Part shown: positions 8,933 to 17,288 of the stretch, in pieces
How the letters are laid out: each line of letters starts with the position of its first letter
How positions within the stretch are numbered: position 1 is the stretch's first letter
From: JAWVFM01 sp963843315
Lineage (GTDB): Bacteria; Actinomycetota; Thermoleophilia; Solirubrobacterales; 70-9
NCBI GenBank assembly: GCA_963843315.1
Contig: CAWJJU010000005.1
Span: forward strand, 496,001-560,000
Reading direction: 5' to 3'
DNA: 64,000 nucleotides
Program-made: the position numbers and the translations under genes
Notes under the pieces: generated by a model
What the model was told of the DNA's origin: nothing
Database searches by the model: none
What the model saw: only the letters and a program-made list of their open reading frames with translations

Positions 8933-9408
8933 TCGTCTCCGATCGCTCGCTTGGGTGGAAACGTTATCCGCATAGCCCCTGCGCAGCGCCCGTTTCGCCC
9001 GAGCGGAAGCCGCGGGGAGGGTTGCCGTCGCTGCTCCTTGAACAAACAAGGGGTAGCCGGTTGGCGCCGCTGTCCGTCCCGGCCCTTACTCGGCGCTGGA
9101 AAGAGCGGCTGAAGGGTTGAAAACCCGCGCCAAGTGGCTTGTTCATGCGGTTCACGGGCGGGCTGCTACCACCGCTGCTACCGGTTTCTGGCGACATCCG
9201 TGGGCCTCGGGCTGGTAGCACAGGACGCCCGATTGGGCCTCCACCAGCCGAGCGGGCATGACGCCGCTCCTGGTGCCACACGGAGGCGAAGCAAGCCCAC
9301 CCAGCCGGGTGCGATCATGATCGGCAAGCTCAGGAGAACCCAACGGAGATCGCTACGCCACCCGACCGCACCAATGCCGAGTTCGAGTCATCCACCTGGA
9401 GGAGGCGC
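8933..9408. other. Gene-free stretch holding the left tRNA-like repeat
   Basis: 476 bp without a supportable gene. It contains the 25-bp copy of the tRNA-Gly 3' end (9092-9116) and, at its right edge, a strong ribosome site for the next gene. The open frames across it have no recognisable domain. Confidence 0.5.
9092..9116. repeat. 25-bp direct repeat, left copy (attachment-site-like)
   Basis: Identical over 25 bases to 13419-13443, where the sequence includes the discriminator and acceptor/T-stem end of tRNA-Gly plus 12 bases beyond it. After base 9116 the sequence keeps a GGG-TTGAAAA-CCC resemblance to the T arm and then diverges. Same orientation as the right copy, as expected for the two ends of a tRNA-targeted insertion. 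Confidence 0.7.
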
Positions 9409-10038
9409 TTGGCTGGATGGCTGGACTCGGACCTCGTAGGGATTCCAGCCACTCTCTACACCTTCGGGGTCCTCGCGGTCAGCCTGGCGGTCTTTCGCTT
9501 CGGTGGACCGGTCGCGGGCATCGTGGTCGCCGTGGCCTTGTGGATCCCGATGCTCCTCTTCGCAATTCGGGAGATTGGGAAACCGGCTGCCCCCCTGGAG
9601 TTCAAGGGCCAGAGTGAGGGCCCTCGGCACAGGGTGCTGGTAGTCGCCAATCAGGGACTCGAGGACCCCGCTCTGTGTCGCGAGATTTGTCGGCGCGAGG
9701 AGCGCATCCCGACCGAGGTCTTGATCCTCGCCCCGGTGGTCGCGTCGTCGCGATTGCGCGACCTCACCGACGACGTGGATCGAGAGCTTGACCTTGCCAG
9801 GCACCGGGTGGACGCTGCCCTCCAGACGCTGAGGGATGCCGGGGTGGAGGGACACGGGCGGGCGGACATCTCGGAGCCAATCGATTCGGTGCTCGACGGC
9901 CTGCGGGAGTTCCCGCCGAACGAGGTTGTGATCCTGCCCGGGCGCGAGACGCGATGGGAGTCCGCGGCCGCCCTCGCGGAGCGCCTGAGGGCCGAAGCCG
10001 GGCTGCCGGTCACCGAGGTCAGCGCTTCGTCGATATGA
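9409..10038 (+). CDS. Membrane-anchored UspA-like protein
   Basis: 209 residues starting at TTG, chosen because GGAGGAGG sits 5-10 bases upstream. Two closely spaced hydrophobic helices (about 10-30 and 32-50) are followed by a soluble domain (about 65-205) with the universal-stress-like pattern: RVLVVANQGLED strand, LILAPVV strand, an amphipathic helix rich in Asp/Arg, then EVVILPGRE and a final helix. Probably a membrane-tethered nucleotide-binding-fold protein facing the cytoplasm. It overlaps the next start by ATGA, so it is coupled to the AhpD-like gene, suggesting a stress-related pair. Confidence 0.6.
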   Translation: MAGWLDSDLVGIPATLYTFGVLAVSLAVFRFGGPVAGIVVAVALWIPMLLFAIREIGKPAAPLEFKGQSEGPRHRVLVVANQGLEDPALCREICRREERIPTEVLILAPVVASSRLRDLTDDVDRELDLARHRVDAALQTLRDAGVEGHGRADISEPIDSVLDGLREFPPNEVVILPGRETRWESAAALAERLRAEAGLPVTEVSASSI

Positions 10039-10541
10039 CGCATATCGCCAGTTCCGCCGCACCTTCCCCCGAGCCCCGCACTTTCGCCTCCCCGGGGGAG
10101 GCGCTGAGCGGCATAGTTGGAGTTCTGGGCCGCGCCGGCCCGCTCACCGCCGTTTATCTGCGTGGGCGCCTCGACCCCAAGCTGCGGGAGCGGGTGATGG
10201 TCGCCGTCAGCCGCGTCAACGCATGCCGCGGCTGCACCCTCGTGCATGAACGCTGGGCCTTCCGGTCAGGCGTCACATCGGAGGATCTGGCGGCGATCGG
10301 GCTCGGCGACCTCGGGACGCTCGACGAACGCAGTCGGGCCGCGGTCCTCTATGCCACTGCCCGGGCCGAATCAAGCTTCTCCGGCCCCGTTCCCCCCGAT
10401 GTGGCCGCAGAGTCAGCGAGCCGGCTGAGTCCCCAAGAGCTTGACGCCGTGGAGGCCATCGCTCGAGCGATGGCGCTCGCCAATCTCTCCGTCAGCACGG
10501 CCGCAGCACTCAGCGCCCGCGTGCGACGGTCAGCACGCTGA
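10035..10541 (+). CDS. AhpD / carboxymuconolactone decarboxylase-like protein
   Basis: 168 residues from ATG 10035, which overlaps the upstream stop; an open frame extends further upstream but would run through the preceding gene. The core VMVAVSRVNACRGCTLVHERW (about residues 55-75) has the AhpD-type CxxC followed by His, the redox/proton-relay signature of alkylhydroperoxidase-like proteins. Likely reduces peroxides or acts as a thiol-dependent enzyme in the cytosol. Paired with the membrane UspA-like protein. Confidence 0.78.
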   Translation: MTHIASSAAPSPEPRTFASPGEALSGIVGVLGRAGPLTAVYLRGRLDPKLRERVMVAVSRVNACRGCTLVHERWAFRSGVTSEDLAAIGLGDLGTLDERSRAAVLYATARAESSFSGPVPPDVAAESASRLSPQELDAVEAIARAMALANLSVSTAAALSARVRRSAR

Positions 10542-10584
10542 TCGGCCGACGGGCTCGAGCTGACTCTTCACGCCGTGCTCGCTC

Positions 10585-10665
10585 CCAGTTGGACTCGAGC
10601 TCGCCCCGATGCTCCCGTGCCTACTCAGTGAAAGGCGTGAGCCCGCTGAGCTACCACTTCGCCCG
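10585..10665 (-). other. Possible degenerate tRNA-like sequence
   Basis: On the minus strand this 81-bp stretch reads GGTAGCTCAGCGGGCTC followed by CGCCTTTCAC and later GCTCGAGTCC. These resemble a D arm, a TTC anticodon loop and a T arm, but the acceptor and anticodon stems do not pair properly. Best seen as a decayed tRNA or chance resemblance, in a 268-bp gap with no gene. Confidence 0.25.
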
Positions 10666-10809
10666 TATCGGAACGCTCCCGCTGTCGCCTCACGCTTGCC
10701 ACCTGCCGCGCGAAGCTGCTGGAGGGGATGATCCCCTGGATGTAATCGGGTATACGCGCGCGCCTGTTCGCTCGAGGCTAGAGAGGGCCTGTCAGAATCG
10801 GGGCCGCGC

Positions 10810-11244
10810 ATGTTCAAGATCGGATGGAAGCAGGGTCAGGCGACCGTCATCGCTCGCGACACTCACGACGGCCAGATCCGCAGGGGCATCAACTTCTACG
10901 CCCCGACCGGTCTCTATCACCACGTCTACGACTACATCGTCGACGTCGAGCCCGACGATGGGAGCCCGGCCTTCCGCGCGAAGTTCATCGAGTTGTTCCA
11001 GTCCGATACGGACCGTCGGCCGCTCCCCGGGGAGAAAGCTCAGGTGAAGTTCAACCCCAAGACCCAGGAGACCGCGTTCGACCGCGATGCCCTCTGGGAG
11101 GAAGCCAAGGCTGAGAAGCAGGCCGGTGCCGAGAAATTGGACTCGATAGCCGAGGCGCCGGCGGGGACCCCTGCCCGTGAGCCGGGTCTGGCAGGGGAAG
11201 TGGCCGAGCAGATCGAGGCGAAACTGCGCAGAGAAGGGAAGTAG
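10810..11244 (+). CDS. Conserved-looking hypothetical protein, 144 aa
   Basis: Soluble, charged protein. The N-terminal half (about 1-80) is a compact beta-rich domain with conserved-looking aromatics (IRRGINFYAPTGLYHHVYDY) and a motif VKFNPKTQETAFDRDA. The C-terminal 60 residues are Ala/Glu/Lys-rich and probably helical or disordered. No signal peptide or membrane segment. Family not recognised. It lies alone on the plus strand facing the ATP-grasp gene. Confidence 0.6.
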   Translation: MFKIGWKQGQATVIARDTHDGQIRRGINFYAPTGLYHHVYDYIVDVEPDDGSPAFRAKFIELFQSDTDRRPLPGEKAQVKFNPKTQETAFDRDALWEEAKAEKQAGAEKLDSIAEAPAGTPAREPGLAGEVAEQIEAKLRREGK

Positions 11245-11257
11245 CTAGCTCTGATCC

Positions 11258-12499
11258 TCAGCCTGCGACCGCTCGGGAGACCGTCTCCACGCTCGCAGGA
11301 TCGATTGAATAGCCGCCCACCGCGCGCTCGGCGATCTCGCTGGCTTTGCGAGGCGAGAGCAGCAGACGACCGGCAACGAATGCGACCGGGAGCAGGCTCG
11401 GCGGATCGCGCAGCACGGGCGTCAACTGTTCGCTGCTGTCCGCGTAGAGGCTGCGGTGAGCGACCCCCTTGCATATGTCGCCGAGAAGCGAGCGGCGCGA
11501 GTCACCGCGAACGGCCCCGCCCATGAGCAGGGCGATCAAGCCGTGCGTACGTACGCCTGCCCGCCCCACGCGGGTTGGTCCCGAAAGCTCGCCCAACGTC
11601 AGGCGAACCTGCAGATCGGGGATGTTCACGGCGCTCGCGGCCGCGTTGCCCGGCTCGACGGTGCGGGGGTTGCACTCGATGTAATGCGGCGAGCCGTTCT
11701 CGTGCAGGTAATCGAGAGTCAGGCCACCATGCCAGGACAGCGCTTCGCCGAGCACCGCGATGTGCTCGCGCGGGGCGGGGTGATCCACGCTCAGCCGCGC
11801 GGCGGCGCTGCCACCCATCCCGCTCTGCCGCTGGACACTCGTGTGCACCGCCACCAGGCTGCCCCGATCAAACAGGCCCTGCACCTGACCGTACTGTCCT
11901 GCCGCCGGTTGCTGGGCCATGACCTGGGATCCATCCAGCAGGGCGCGCAGCGCCTCATCGCGCGAGCGAGCGTCCACCACCTCCCGAACCCCCTGGCCCG
12001 CTGTGCTGAAGGCCGTCTTCAGCCAGTAGGGAAACGGCAGGTCCGCGAGGTCGTCGGCTCCAGTGACCATCCGCCAGCCAGGTTGGGGGAGGCCGATCTC
12101 GTCGAGCAACCGTGCGAACTCGATCTTGCTCTGGACCCGCTCGAAGGCGTGTGCCTCGGCAACGGCCAGGCGGACGCTCCCGGCCAGCAACGGGCGACCG
12201 CTCGCCAGCAGCCACGCCTGCTCGTGAGTTGGGAGCACGGCGTCGATCCGCCGCTCCGCCACCACCGTTCCGAGCGCTTTGAGATACGCCAAAGGATCGC
12301 TGCCCGCATGGGGGCAGCGATGGACCTTTCGCACCCAGCGGCTGAAGCGAGCGAGACACAGCGGGTCAGGATCCAGAACCTCCAGGTGGTAGCCCGCGGG
12401 GCCGAGGCACGTCACGACCTCACGCGAGGTGAGGCTCGAGCCCTCGGTCAGGAGCACGCTCGCACCGGCCACATACGGAGGATCACACGCACCTCGCAT
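11258..12499 (-). CDS. ATP-grasp superfamily enzyme (carboxylate-amine ligase-like)
   Basis: 413 residues. N-terminal Rossmann-like domain (VLLTEGSSLTSREVVTCL), central linker domain beginning KIEFARLLDEIGLPQPGW, then ATP-grasp features: PYWLKTAFSTAGQGVREV (glycine-rich nucleotide loop, about residue 165), and the metal/substrate segment LDYLHENGSPHYIECNPRTVEPGN (Glu and Asn ligands, about 275-298). It resembles orphan carbamoyl-phosphate-synthase-like or D-Ala-ligase-like enzymes that couple ATP to C-N bond formation. No partner gene reveals the substrate. The extreme N-terminus is uncertain. Confidence 0.75.
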   Translation of the reverse strand: MRGACDPPYVAGASVLLTEGSSLTSREVVTCLGPAGYHLEVLDPDPLCLARFSRWVRKVHRCPHAGSDPLAYLKALGTVVAERRIDAVLPTHEQAWLLASGRPLLAGSVRLAVAEAHAFERVQSKIEFARLLDEIGLPQPGWRMVTGADDLADLPFPYWLKTAFSTAGQGVREVVDARSRDEALRALLDGSQVMAQQPAAGQYGQVQGLFDRGSLVAVHTSVQRQSGMGGSAAARLSVDHPAPREHIAVLGEALSWHGGLTLDYLHENGSPHYIECNPRTVEPGNAAASAVNIPDLQVRLTLGELSGPTRVGRAGVRTHGLIALLMGGAVRGDSRRSLLGDICKGVAHRSLYADSSEQLTPVLRDPPSLLPVAFVAGRLLLSPRKASEIAERAVGGYSIDPASVETVSRAVAG

Positions 12500-12600
12500 C
12501 GCAACCGTCGCTCCGCCAACAGCCGGCGTTACGGCTGTCTGCGAATAGGGTTCGCGAGGTGGGCCCAGACGAACCCGATCAGACCGGCGCTGCGCGAGCG

Positions 12601-13419
12601 ATGAGCGGCCGGCTCGAGGGCAAGCGGGCGATCGTCACCGGCGCCGGGCAGACCGAGGGCCGCGAAATCGGCAACGGCCGCGCCACCGCGATCGCCTTTG
12701 CGCGCGAGGGCGCGAAAGTCTTGATCGCCGACCTCGACGAGGCCTCCGCCGAAGCGACGAGGGACGCTGTCGCCGAGGCCGGCGGCGAAGCCGAGGTCGC
12801 GCTCGGCGACGTCGGCTCTGAGGAGGACTGCCGGCGTTTCGTCGAGGCCTGCACGGATCGCTTCGGCGGGCTCGACATCGTGCAGAACAACGTCGGCATC
12901 GGCCGCGGAGACGGCTGGGCCGAGAACATCGAGCTCGAGGCCTGGGAGCGGATCATGCGGGTCAATGCTGCCGGGGCAATGCTGATGGCGAAACACGCGG
13001 TGCCGGTGATGCGCGAGGGCGGCGGCGGCGTGATCACCAACGTCTCATCGCTCGCCTCGGTCGCCGCGGGGACCACGCCGTCCAGCAACGCACCGCTTGG
13101 CTACAAGATGTCGAAGGCCGCGCTCAACGCGCTCACACACTCCCTGGCGCTCAACTACGCCGCGGCGGGGATCCGCGTCAATGCGATCCTCCCCGGCCTG
13201 ATCGACACCCCGATGGGGGTCGACGACGTGGCGCGGCAGTTCGGCATCGACCGAGACCGCTACGCCGCGATGCGCGACGATGCGGTTCCGCTGCGCGGGG
13301 GCATGGGCAGCGCCTGGGACGTCGCCAACGCCTCGGTCTTCCTCGCCTCCGAGGAGGCTCGCTTCATCACCGGCGTCCTGCTGCCCGTCGACGGCGGCCA
13401 GTCGGCGCGGGTCGGCTAG
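12601..13419 (+). CDS. Short-chain dehydrogenase/reductase (SDR)
   Basis: 272 residues from ATG 12601. Cofactor motif TGAGQTEGREIG (a slightly expanded TGxxxGxG, about 14-25), acidic LIADLDEA, NNVGI after strand 4, active-site Ser in NVSSLAS, YxxxK as YKMSK (about residue 170), and the C-terminal FITGVLLPVDGG. NAD(P)-dependent oxidoreductase with unknown substrate. Its stop codon touches the right 25-bp repeat, so it is the last gene of the putative inserted block. Confidence 0.9.
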   Translation: MSGRLEGKRAIVTGAGQTEGREIGNGRATAIAFAREGAKVLIADLDEASAEATRDAVAEAGGEAEVALGDVGSEEDCRRFVEACTDRFGGLDIVQNNVGIGRGDGWAENIELEAWERIMRVNAAGAMLMAKHAVPVMREGGGGVITNVSSLASVAAGTTPSSNAPLGYKMSKAALNALTHSLALNYAAAGIRVNAILPGLIDTPMGVDDVARQFGIDRDRYAAMRDDAVPLRGGMGSAWDVANASVFLASEEARFITGVLLPVDGGQSARVG

Positions 13420-13443
13420 GCGCTGGAAAGAGCGGCTGAAGGG
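13419..13443. repeat. 25-bp direct repeat, right copy at tRNA-Gly 3' end
   Basis: Identical to 9092-9116. Thirteen bases (13431-13443) belong to the tRNA 3' end and 12 lie just outside. The interval between the copies is 4.3 kb and has no recombinase gene. Confidence 0.75.
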
Positions 13444-13504
13444 ATTCGAACCCTCGACCTTCTGCATGGCAAGCAGACGCTCTAGCCAACTGAGCTACAG
13501 CCGC
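13431..13504 (-). tRNA. tRNA-Gly (anticodon GCC)
   Basis: Minus-strand sequence folds as a full cloverleaf: acceptor GCGGCTG paired with CAGCCGC, D arm GCTCAGTTGGCTAGAGC, anticodon arm TCTGC-TTGCCAT-GCAGA with anticodon GCC, T arm GAGGGTTCGAATCCCTT. The discriminator base is U and no CCA is encoded. Confidence 0.96.
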
Positions 13505-13562
13505 GCGGTGGCGGATTATAGGTCGGGGGGCGAGAAGCTCAGGCCGCCGATAGGGTCAGCGG

Positions 13563-14132
13563 GTGGCGCGTATCCCCTACCGCACCCCCGATGAGGCCGA
13601 GGGACGGCTGCGCGAGGTCCTCGAGCAGGCTCCGCCGCTGAACATCTTCCGCCTGATGGCCCAGGCGGACTCCGCGTTCATCCCGTGGCTTCGCTGGGGC
13701 GGGGCGCTGCTGGGCGAGCTCGAGCTCGACGCCGCCCTGAGAGAGCTGGCGATCCTGCGCGTCGCGAGGCTGACGCCGGGGGCCGAGTACGAGTGGGTTC
13801 AGCACGAGCCCATCGCGCTGGCCGTGGGCGCCCGAGAAGATCAGGTCGAGGCGCTTCGCCGCGACGACGTCGATGCGGACTGCTTCTCCGACGGCGAGCG
13901 GGCCGCCCTGCGCTTCACCACGGAGGTCGTCGAGAACGCGGTGGTCGCCGACCAGAGCTTCGCCGGCGTCGCCGCCTCGCTCTCGCCGCGCGAGATCGTC
14001 GAGCTGGTCATGGTGATCGGCCAGTACATGATGGTCGGCCGGGTGATGGCCGCCCTCGAGATCGACATGGACGAGGCGATCGGCGGCGCCGCGCTGGGCG
14101 CCGTGGAACGGGCATCCGAGCTCGACGGCTAG
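13563..14132 (+). CDS. Carboxymuconolactone decarboxylase family protein
   Basis: 189 residues from a GTG. The LGELELDAALRELAILRVARL segment and YEWVQHEPIAL give the family's helical core with the His of the active-site region, but no CxxC pair is present (the position reads AEYEW), so it is more like the gamma-CMD branch than AhpD. Cytosolic, substrate unknown. Converges with the RNase HI gene; the two stop ends overlap by 4 bases. Confidence 0.85.
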   Translation: MARIPYRTPDEAEGRLREVLEQAPPLNIFRLMAQADSAFIPWLRWGGALLGELELDAALRELAILRVARLTPGAEYEWVQHEPIALAVGAREDQVEALRRDDVDADCFSDGERAALRFTTEVVENAVVADQSFAGVAASLSPREIVELVMVIGQYMMVGRVMAALEIDMDEAIGGAALGAVERASELDG

Positions 14133-14545
14133 CTGCCGTCGAGCGTCGAGTTGACGAGCGCGTCTGCCGCCGAGTTGTGCTCGCGCCGGACCGCCCGGAT
14201 CGACCAGCGATCGAAGGACCGAAGCGCCGCGCGAGCCTCGGCGTGCAGCGGTTTGAGGTTGGCGTCCTTCACGCGGTAATCGCCGCGGACCTGCTTCACC
14301 ACCAGCTCCGAGTCGCCGATGAACTCGGCCTCGGAGGCGCCGGTCGCGGCCGCCAGCTCGATTGCGAGCAGCAGCGCCCGATACTCGGCGACGTTGTTGG
14401 TCGCCGAGCCGATCGCCTGGCCGCGCTCGCCGATGGGCTCGCCCGCCGGGGTCGTGAGCACGGCCGCGATCGCCGCCGGGCCGGGGTTCCCCCGCGAGCC
14501 CCCGTCGAAGTTCGCGACCACGCTCGTGTGCGCTGCGGAGCTCAA
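14129..14545 (-). CDS. rnhA: Ribonuclease HI family protein
   Basis: 138 residues. The motif FDGGSRGNPGPAAIA carries the first catalytic Asp; NNVAEYRAL supplies the Glu; IGDSELVVKQ the second Asp; and REHNSAADAL the last acidic residue. Degrades RNA in RNA-DNA hybrids. It starts at TTG, overlapping the upstream gene's TGA as TTGA, so translation is likely coupled; an internal GTG at codon 8 is an alternative. Short form without an extra hybrid-binding domain. Confidence 0.9.
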   Translation of the reverse strand: MSSAAHTSVVANFDGGSRGNPGPAAIAAVLTTPAGEPIGERGQAIGSATNNVAEYRALLLAIELAAATGASEAEFIGDSELVVKQVRGDYRVKDANLKPLHAEARAALRSFDRWSIRAVRREHNSAADALVNSTLDGS

Positions 14546-15120
14546 GAGCCGGTCAGGCTAACGCGCCCGTCCTCGCCGGCGCGGGCGTTCCAGCCCGGCT
14601 GAGGGTCGATCTCCTCGATCTCCGTGCCCTTGGCGACCTCGGTCACCCCGCCCTCGGGCGCGACCTCCCACCGGTACCAGGACAGCTCCCATGCGACCGT
14701 GACGGTCGCCGTGCCCTGGGCCTCCTCGACAGCGACGGTGGGCTCTCCCAGCGAGCGGCGAAGGCCGGCGATCTTGCGCCGCTCCTCGCTGGCGTTGAAG
14801 GCCTCCAGCGCGCGCTCGCTGAGCGTGAGGCGCTCGTGGCGGATGACTGGCGGCGGATCGGGCTCGGCTTCGGCGGGCCCCTGCGGATCGGCGGTGGGCT
14901 CTGCCCGCGGGGCCAGGACCGGGGCGGCAACGGGCGGCAAGGGCTCGTCGGCCAGGTGCGCCGGCATCCAGCCCGTCGCCTCGGCGCGCGAGCGGCACAG
15001 CGCGCAGACGCGCCGCCGCTCCCCCTCGGCGGTCACGTACTCGAAAACGCGCTCGCCGCGGAGGATCGTGCGACCGCATACAGCGCAGTCAACGAACTCC
15101 GGAGCATCGTGATCGGCCAC
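14542..15120 (-). CDS. Hypothetical protein with an N-terminal CxxC zinc-ribbon-like domain
   Basis: 192 residues from GTG 15120. An N-terminal ribbon (VDCAVCGRTI ... RRVCALCRSRAEATGW, about 9-45) offers two CxxC pairs for zinc. A Pro/Ala/Glu-rich linker follows (about 55-90) and then a C-terminal domain (about 95-190) beginning RHERLTLSERALEAFN and containing the tryptophan-rich WELSWYRWEV. Function unknown. Positioned between the EF-G-like gene and rnhA on the same strand. Confidence 0.7.
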   Translation of the reverse strand: MADHDAPEFVDCAVCGRTILRGERVFEYVTAEGERRRVCALCRSRAEATGWMPAHLADEPLPPVAAPVLAPRAEPTADPQGPAEAEPDPPPVIRHERLTLSERALEAFNASEERRKIAGLRRSLGEPTVAVEEAQGTATVTVAWELSWYRWEVAPEGGVTEVAKGTEIEEIDPQPGWNARAGEDGRVSLTGS

Positions 15121-15152
15121 GGCGCCACGGTAGCGAGCCGGGAGGCTGAGGA

Positions 15153-17234
15153 CTACTCGTCGTCGCTGCGCGCGGCGGCGGCGATGACCTTCTGCGCGAC
15201 GTGCCCGGGAATCTCCTCGTGGCGCAGGAACTCCATCGTGTACTCGCCGCGGCCGCCCGTGATGGCGCGCAGGTCGGGCGCGTAGTCGAGGACCTCGGCC
15301 ATCGGCACCTCGGCCTTGATCTCGGTTGCCGATCCCTTGGGCTCCATCCCCAGCGGGTGCCCCCGACGCGAGTTGAGATCGCCGATGACGTCGCCCACCG
15401 AATCCTCGGGAACGGCGATGGTCATCTCCATGATCGGCTCCAGGAGATAGGGGTCGGCCTGGGCGGCGGCCTCCTTGAAGGCCATCGACCCGGCGATCTT
15501 GAAGGCCATCTCCGAGGAGTCGACCGTGTGGTACTGGCCGTCGTAGAGCCGCACGCGCACGTCCTTCATCGGATAGCCGGCGAGCACGCCGCCCGAGAGG
15601 GTCTCCTCGATCCCCTTCTGCACCGCCGGGATGAAGCCACCGGGGATCGCGCCGCCCTTGATGGCGTTCACGAACTCGAACCCGGCGCCCGAGTCCGCGG
15701 GCTCGAGCTCGATGTGGCAGTCGCCGAACTGCCCGCGGCCGCCGGTCTGCTTCTTGTAGCGACCGTGACCCTTCGCGGGCCTGCGGATCGTCTCCAGGTA
15801 GGGCACGCGGGGGGGCTTCAGCTCGATCTCCGCGCCGAAGCGGCGTTTCATCCGGTCGACGATCACCTCGACGTGGACCTGCGTGAGCCCGGCGATGATC
15901 TGCTCGCCCGTCTCGGGATCGCGATGGACGTCGAGGGTCGGGTCCTCCTCGGTCAGGCGGCGGATCGCGCTCGCGGCCTTCTCCTCGTCGCCCTTCGACT
16001 TTGGCTCGTATGCGAACGCCATCACCGGAGCCGGCAGGTCGACCTTCGGGAAGCGAATCCCGTGGTCCTTCTCGGCCAGCACGTCGCCGGCCCTCGTCTC
16101 GCGCAGCTTCGCGACCGCGCCGAGGTCGCCGGGCCCGAGCGCGTCCGTCGCCACCATCTCCTTGCCCAGCGGCGAGGAGAGCTGGCCGATGCGCTCCTTT
16201 TCCGAGCGGGTCGTGTTCAGCACATGCGAGTCCGAGCGAAGCGTGCCCGAGGCGACGCGCAGCAGGTTGATGCGGCCTGCGTACGGGTCGGCGGTGGTCT
16301 TGAAGACGTAGACGATCAGATCGCCGTCGGGGTCCTTCTCGACGGTCACGGACTCGCCCTCGGCGTCCAGGGCCTTGCCGGGCCCGCGCATGGCGGGCGA
16401 AGGCACGTCCTCCACGAACGCCTCCAGCAGGCGGTTGGTCCCGAAGTTCTTGGTCGCGATCCCGCAGGTGACCGGGAACAGGTGGCCCTCGGTCACGCCC
16501 TTCTTCAGCGCGTCGACGATCTCCGTGTGCGAGATCTCCTCGCCCTCCAGGTAGCGCTCCATCAGGGCGTCGGAGTTCTCGGCGACCTCGTCCATGAGCT
16601 TCTCGCGGTACTCCTCGGCGCGCTCCTGCAGCTCGTCGGGGATCGGGACCTCCTTCGAGTTCCCGCGGTCCTCGCCGGCGTACTCGTGGGCCTTCATGTC
16701 GATCAGGTCGATGAGCCCGCGCGTTTCGTGCTCCGAGCCGATCGGGATCTCGGTCGCCACCACGTGCGGGCCGAAGGCCGCCTTGAGCGAGTCGAGGGTG
16801 GCGAAGAAGTCGGCGCGCTCGCGGTCGAGCATGTTCACGAAGACGAGTCGCGGCAGGCCCTCGTCGGCGGCGCGGTTCCACAGGCGCTCGGTGCCGACCT
16901 CCACCCCCGACACTGCGTTCACCACGACGACCGCCGCGTCGACGACGCGAAGCGCGCCCAGGGTGTCGGCGATGAAGCTCGGGTCGCCCGGCGTGTCGAC
17001 GAGGTTGACCTTGCGGTCGTGGTAGTCGAAGGAGGCGATGGAGGCGCCGATCGACATCCCGCGCTCCTGCTCGTCGGGCTCGAAGTCGGCCACGGTGGAG
17101 CCGTCGTCGACCCGGCCCAGGCGATTCACGGCCCCCGCTTCGAAGAGAATCGCCTCGCAGAGGCTGGTCTTCCCGCTGCCGCGATGCCCGATCAGGGCGA
17201 CGTTGCGAATGCGGTCCGGGGGCCTCGCAGGCAC
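15153..17234 (-). CDS. EF-G-like translation GTPase (EF-G2 / FusA2 type)
   Basis: 693 residues with the EF-G domain order: GTPase (about 1-280), domain II, and C-terminal domains III-V (GRGQFGDCHIELEP about 500; GRGEYTMEFLRHEEIP about 665). P-loop is GHRGSGKT (about 15-22). The G3 motif reads DTPGDPSF, so the catalytic His normally after DTPG is Asp, and G4 is NMLD instead of NKxD. These changes suggest weak or altered GTP hydrolysis. It is probably the accessory paralogue, not the main elongation factor, since no rpsL/rpsG/tuf genes adjoin. Starts at GTG. Confidence 0.88.
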   Translation of the reverse strand: MPARPPDRIRNVALIGHRGSGKTSLCEAILFEAGAVNRLGRVDDGSTVADFEPDEQERGMSIGASIASFDYHDRKVNLVDTPGDPSFIADTLGALRVVDAAVVVVNAVSGVEVGTERLWNRAADEGLPRLVFVNMLDRERADFFATLDSLKAAFGPHVVATEIPIGSEHETRGLIDLIDMKAHEYAGEDRGNSKEVPIPDELQERAEEYREKLMDEVAENSDALMERYLEGEEISHTEIVDALKKGVTEGHLFPVTCGIATKNFGTNRLLEAFVEDVPSPAMRGPGKALDAEGESVTVEKDPDGDLIVYVFKTTADPYAGRINLLRVASGTLRSDSHVLNTTRSEKERIGQLSSPLGKEMVATDALGPGDLGAVAKLRETRAGDVLAEKDHGIRFPKVDLPAPVMAFAYEPKSKGDEEKAASAIRRLTEEDPTLDVHRDPETGEQIIAGLTQVHVEVIVDRMKRRFGAEIELKPPRVPYLETIRRPAKGHGRYKKQTGGRGQFGDCHIELEPADSGAGFEFVNAIKGGAIPGGFIPAVQKGIEETLSGGVLAGYPMKDVRVRLYDGQYHTVDSSEMAFKIAGSMAFKEAAAQADPYLLEPIMEMTIAVPEDSVGDVIGDLNSRRGHPLGMEPKGSATEIKAEVPMAEVLDYAPDLRAITGGRGEYTMEFLRHEEIPGHVAQKVIAAAARSDDE

Positions 17235-17288
17235 GACCCGGAACCTATCGGTTCAGGACCGCCGGGGGAAGGCGCGGCGGCGGGGGGC

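Noticed and set aside
12559..12600. Upstream in-frame ATG for the SDR at 12559
   Set aside because: It adds a non-conserved 14-residue leader; ATG 12601 starts right at the SDR fold.
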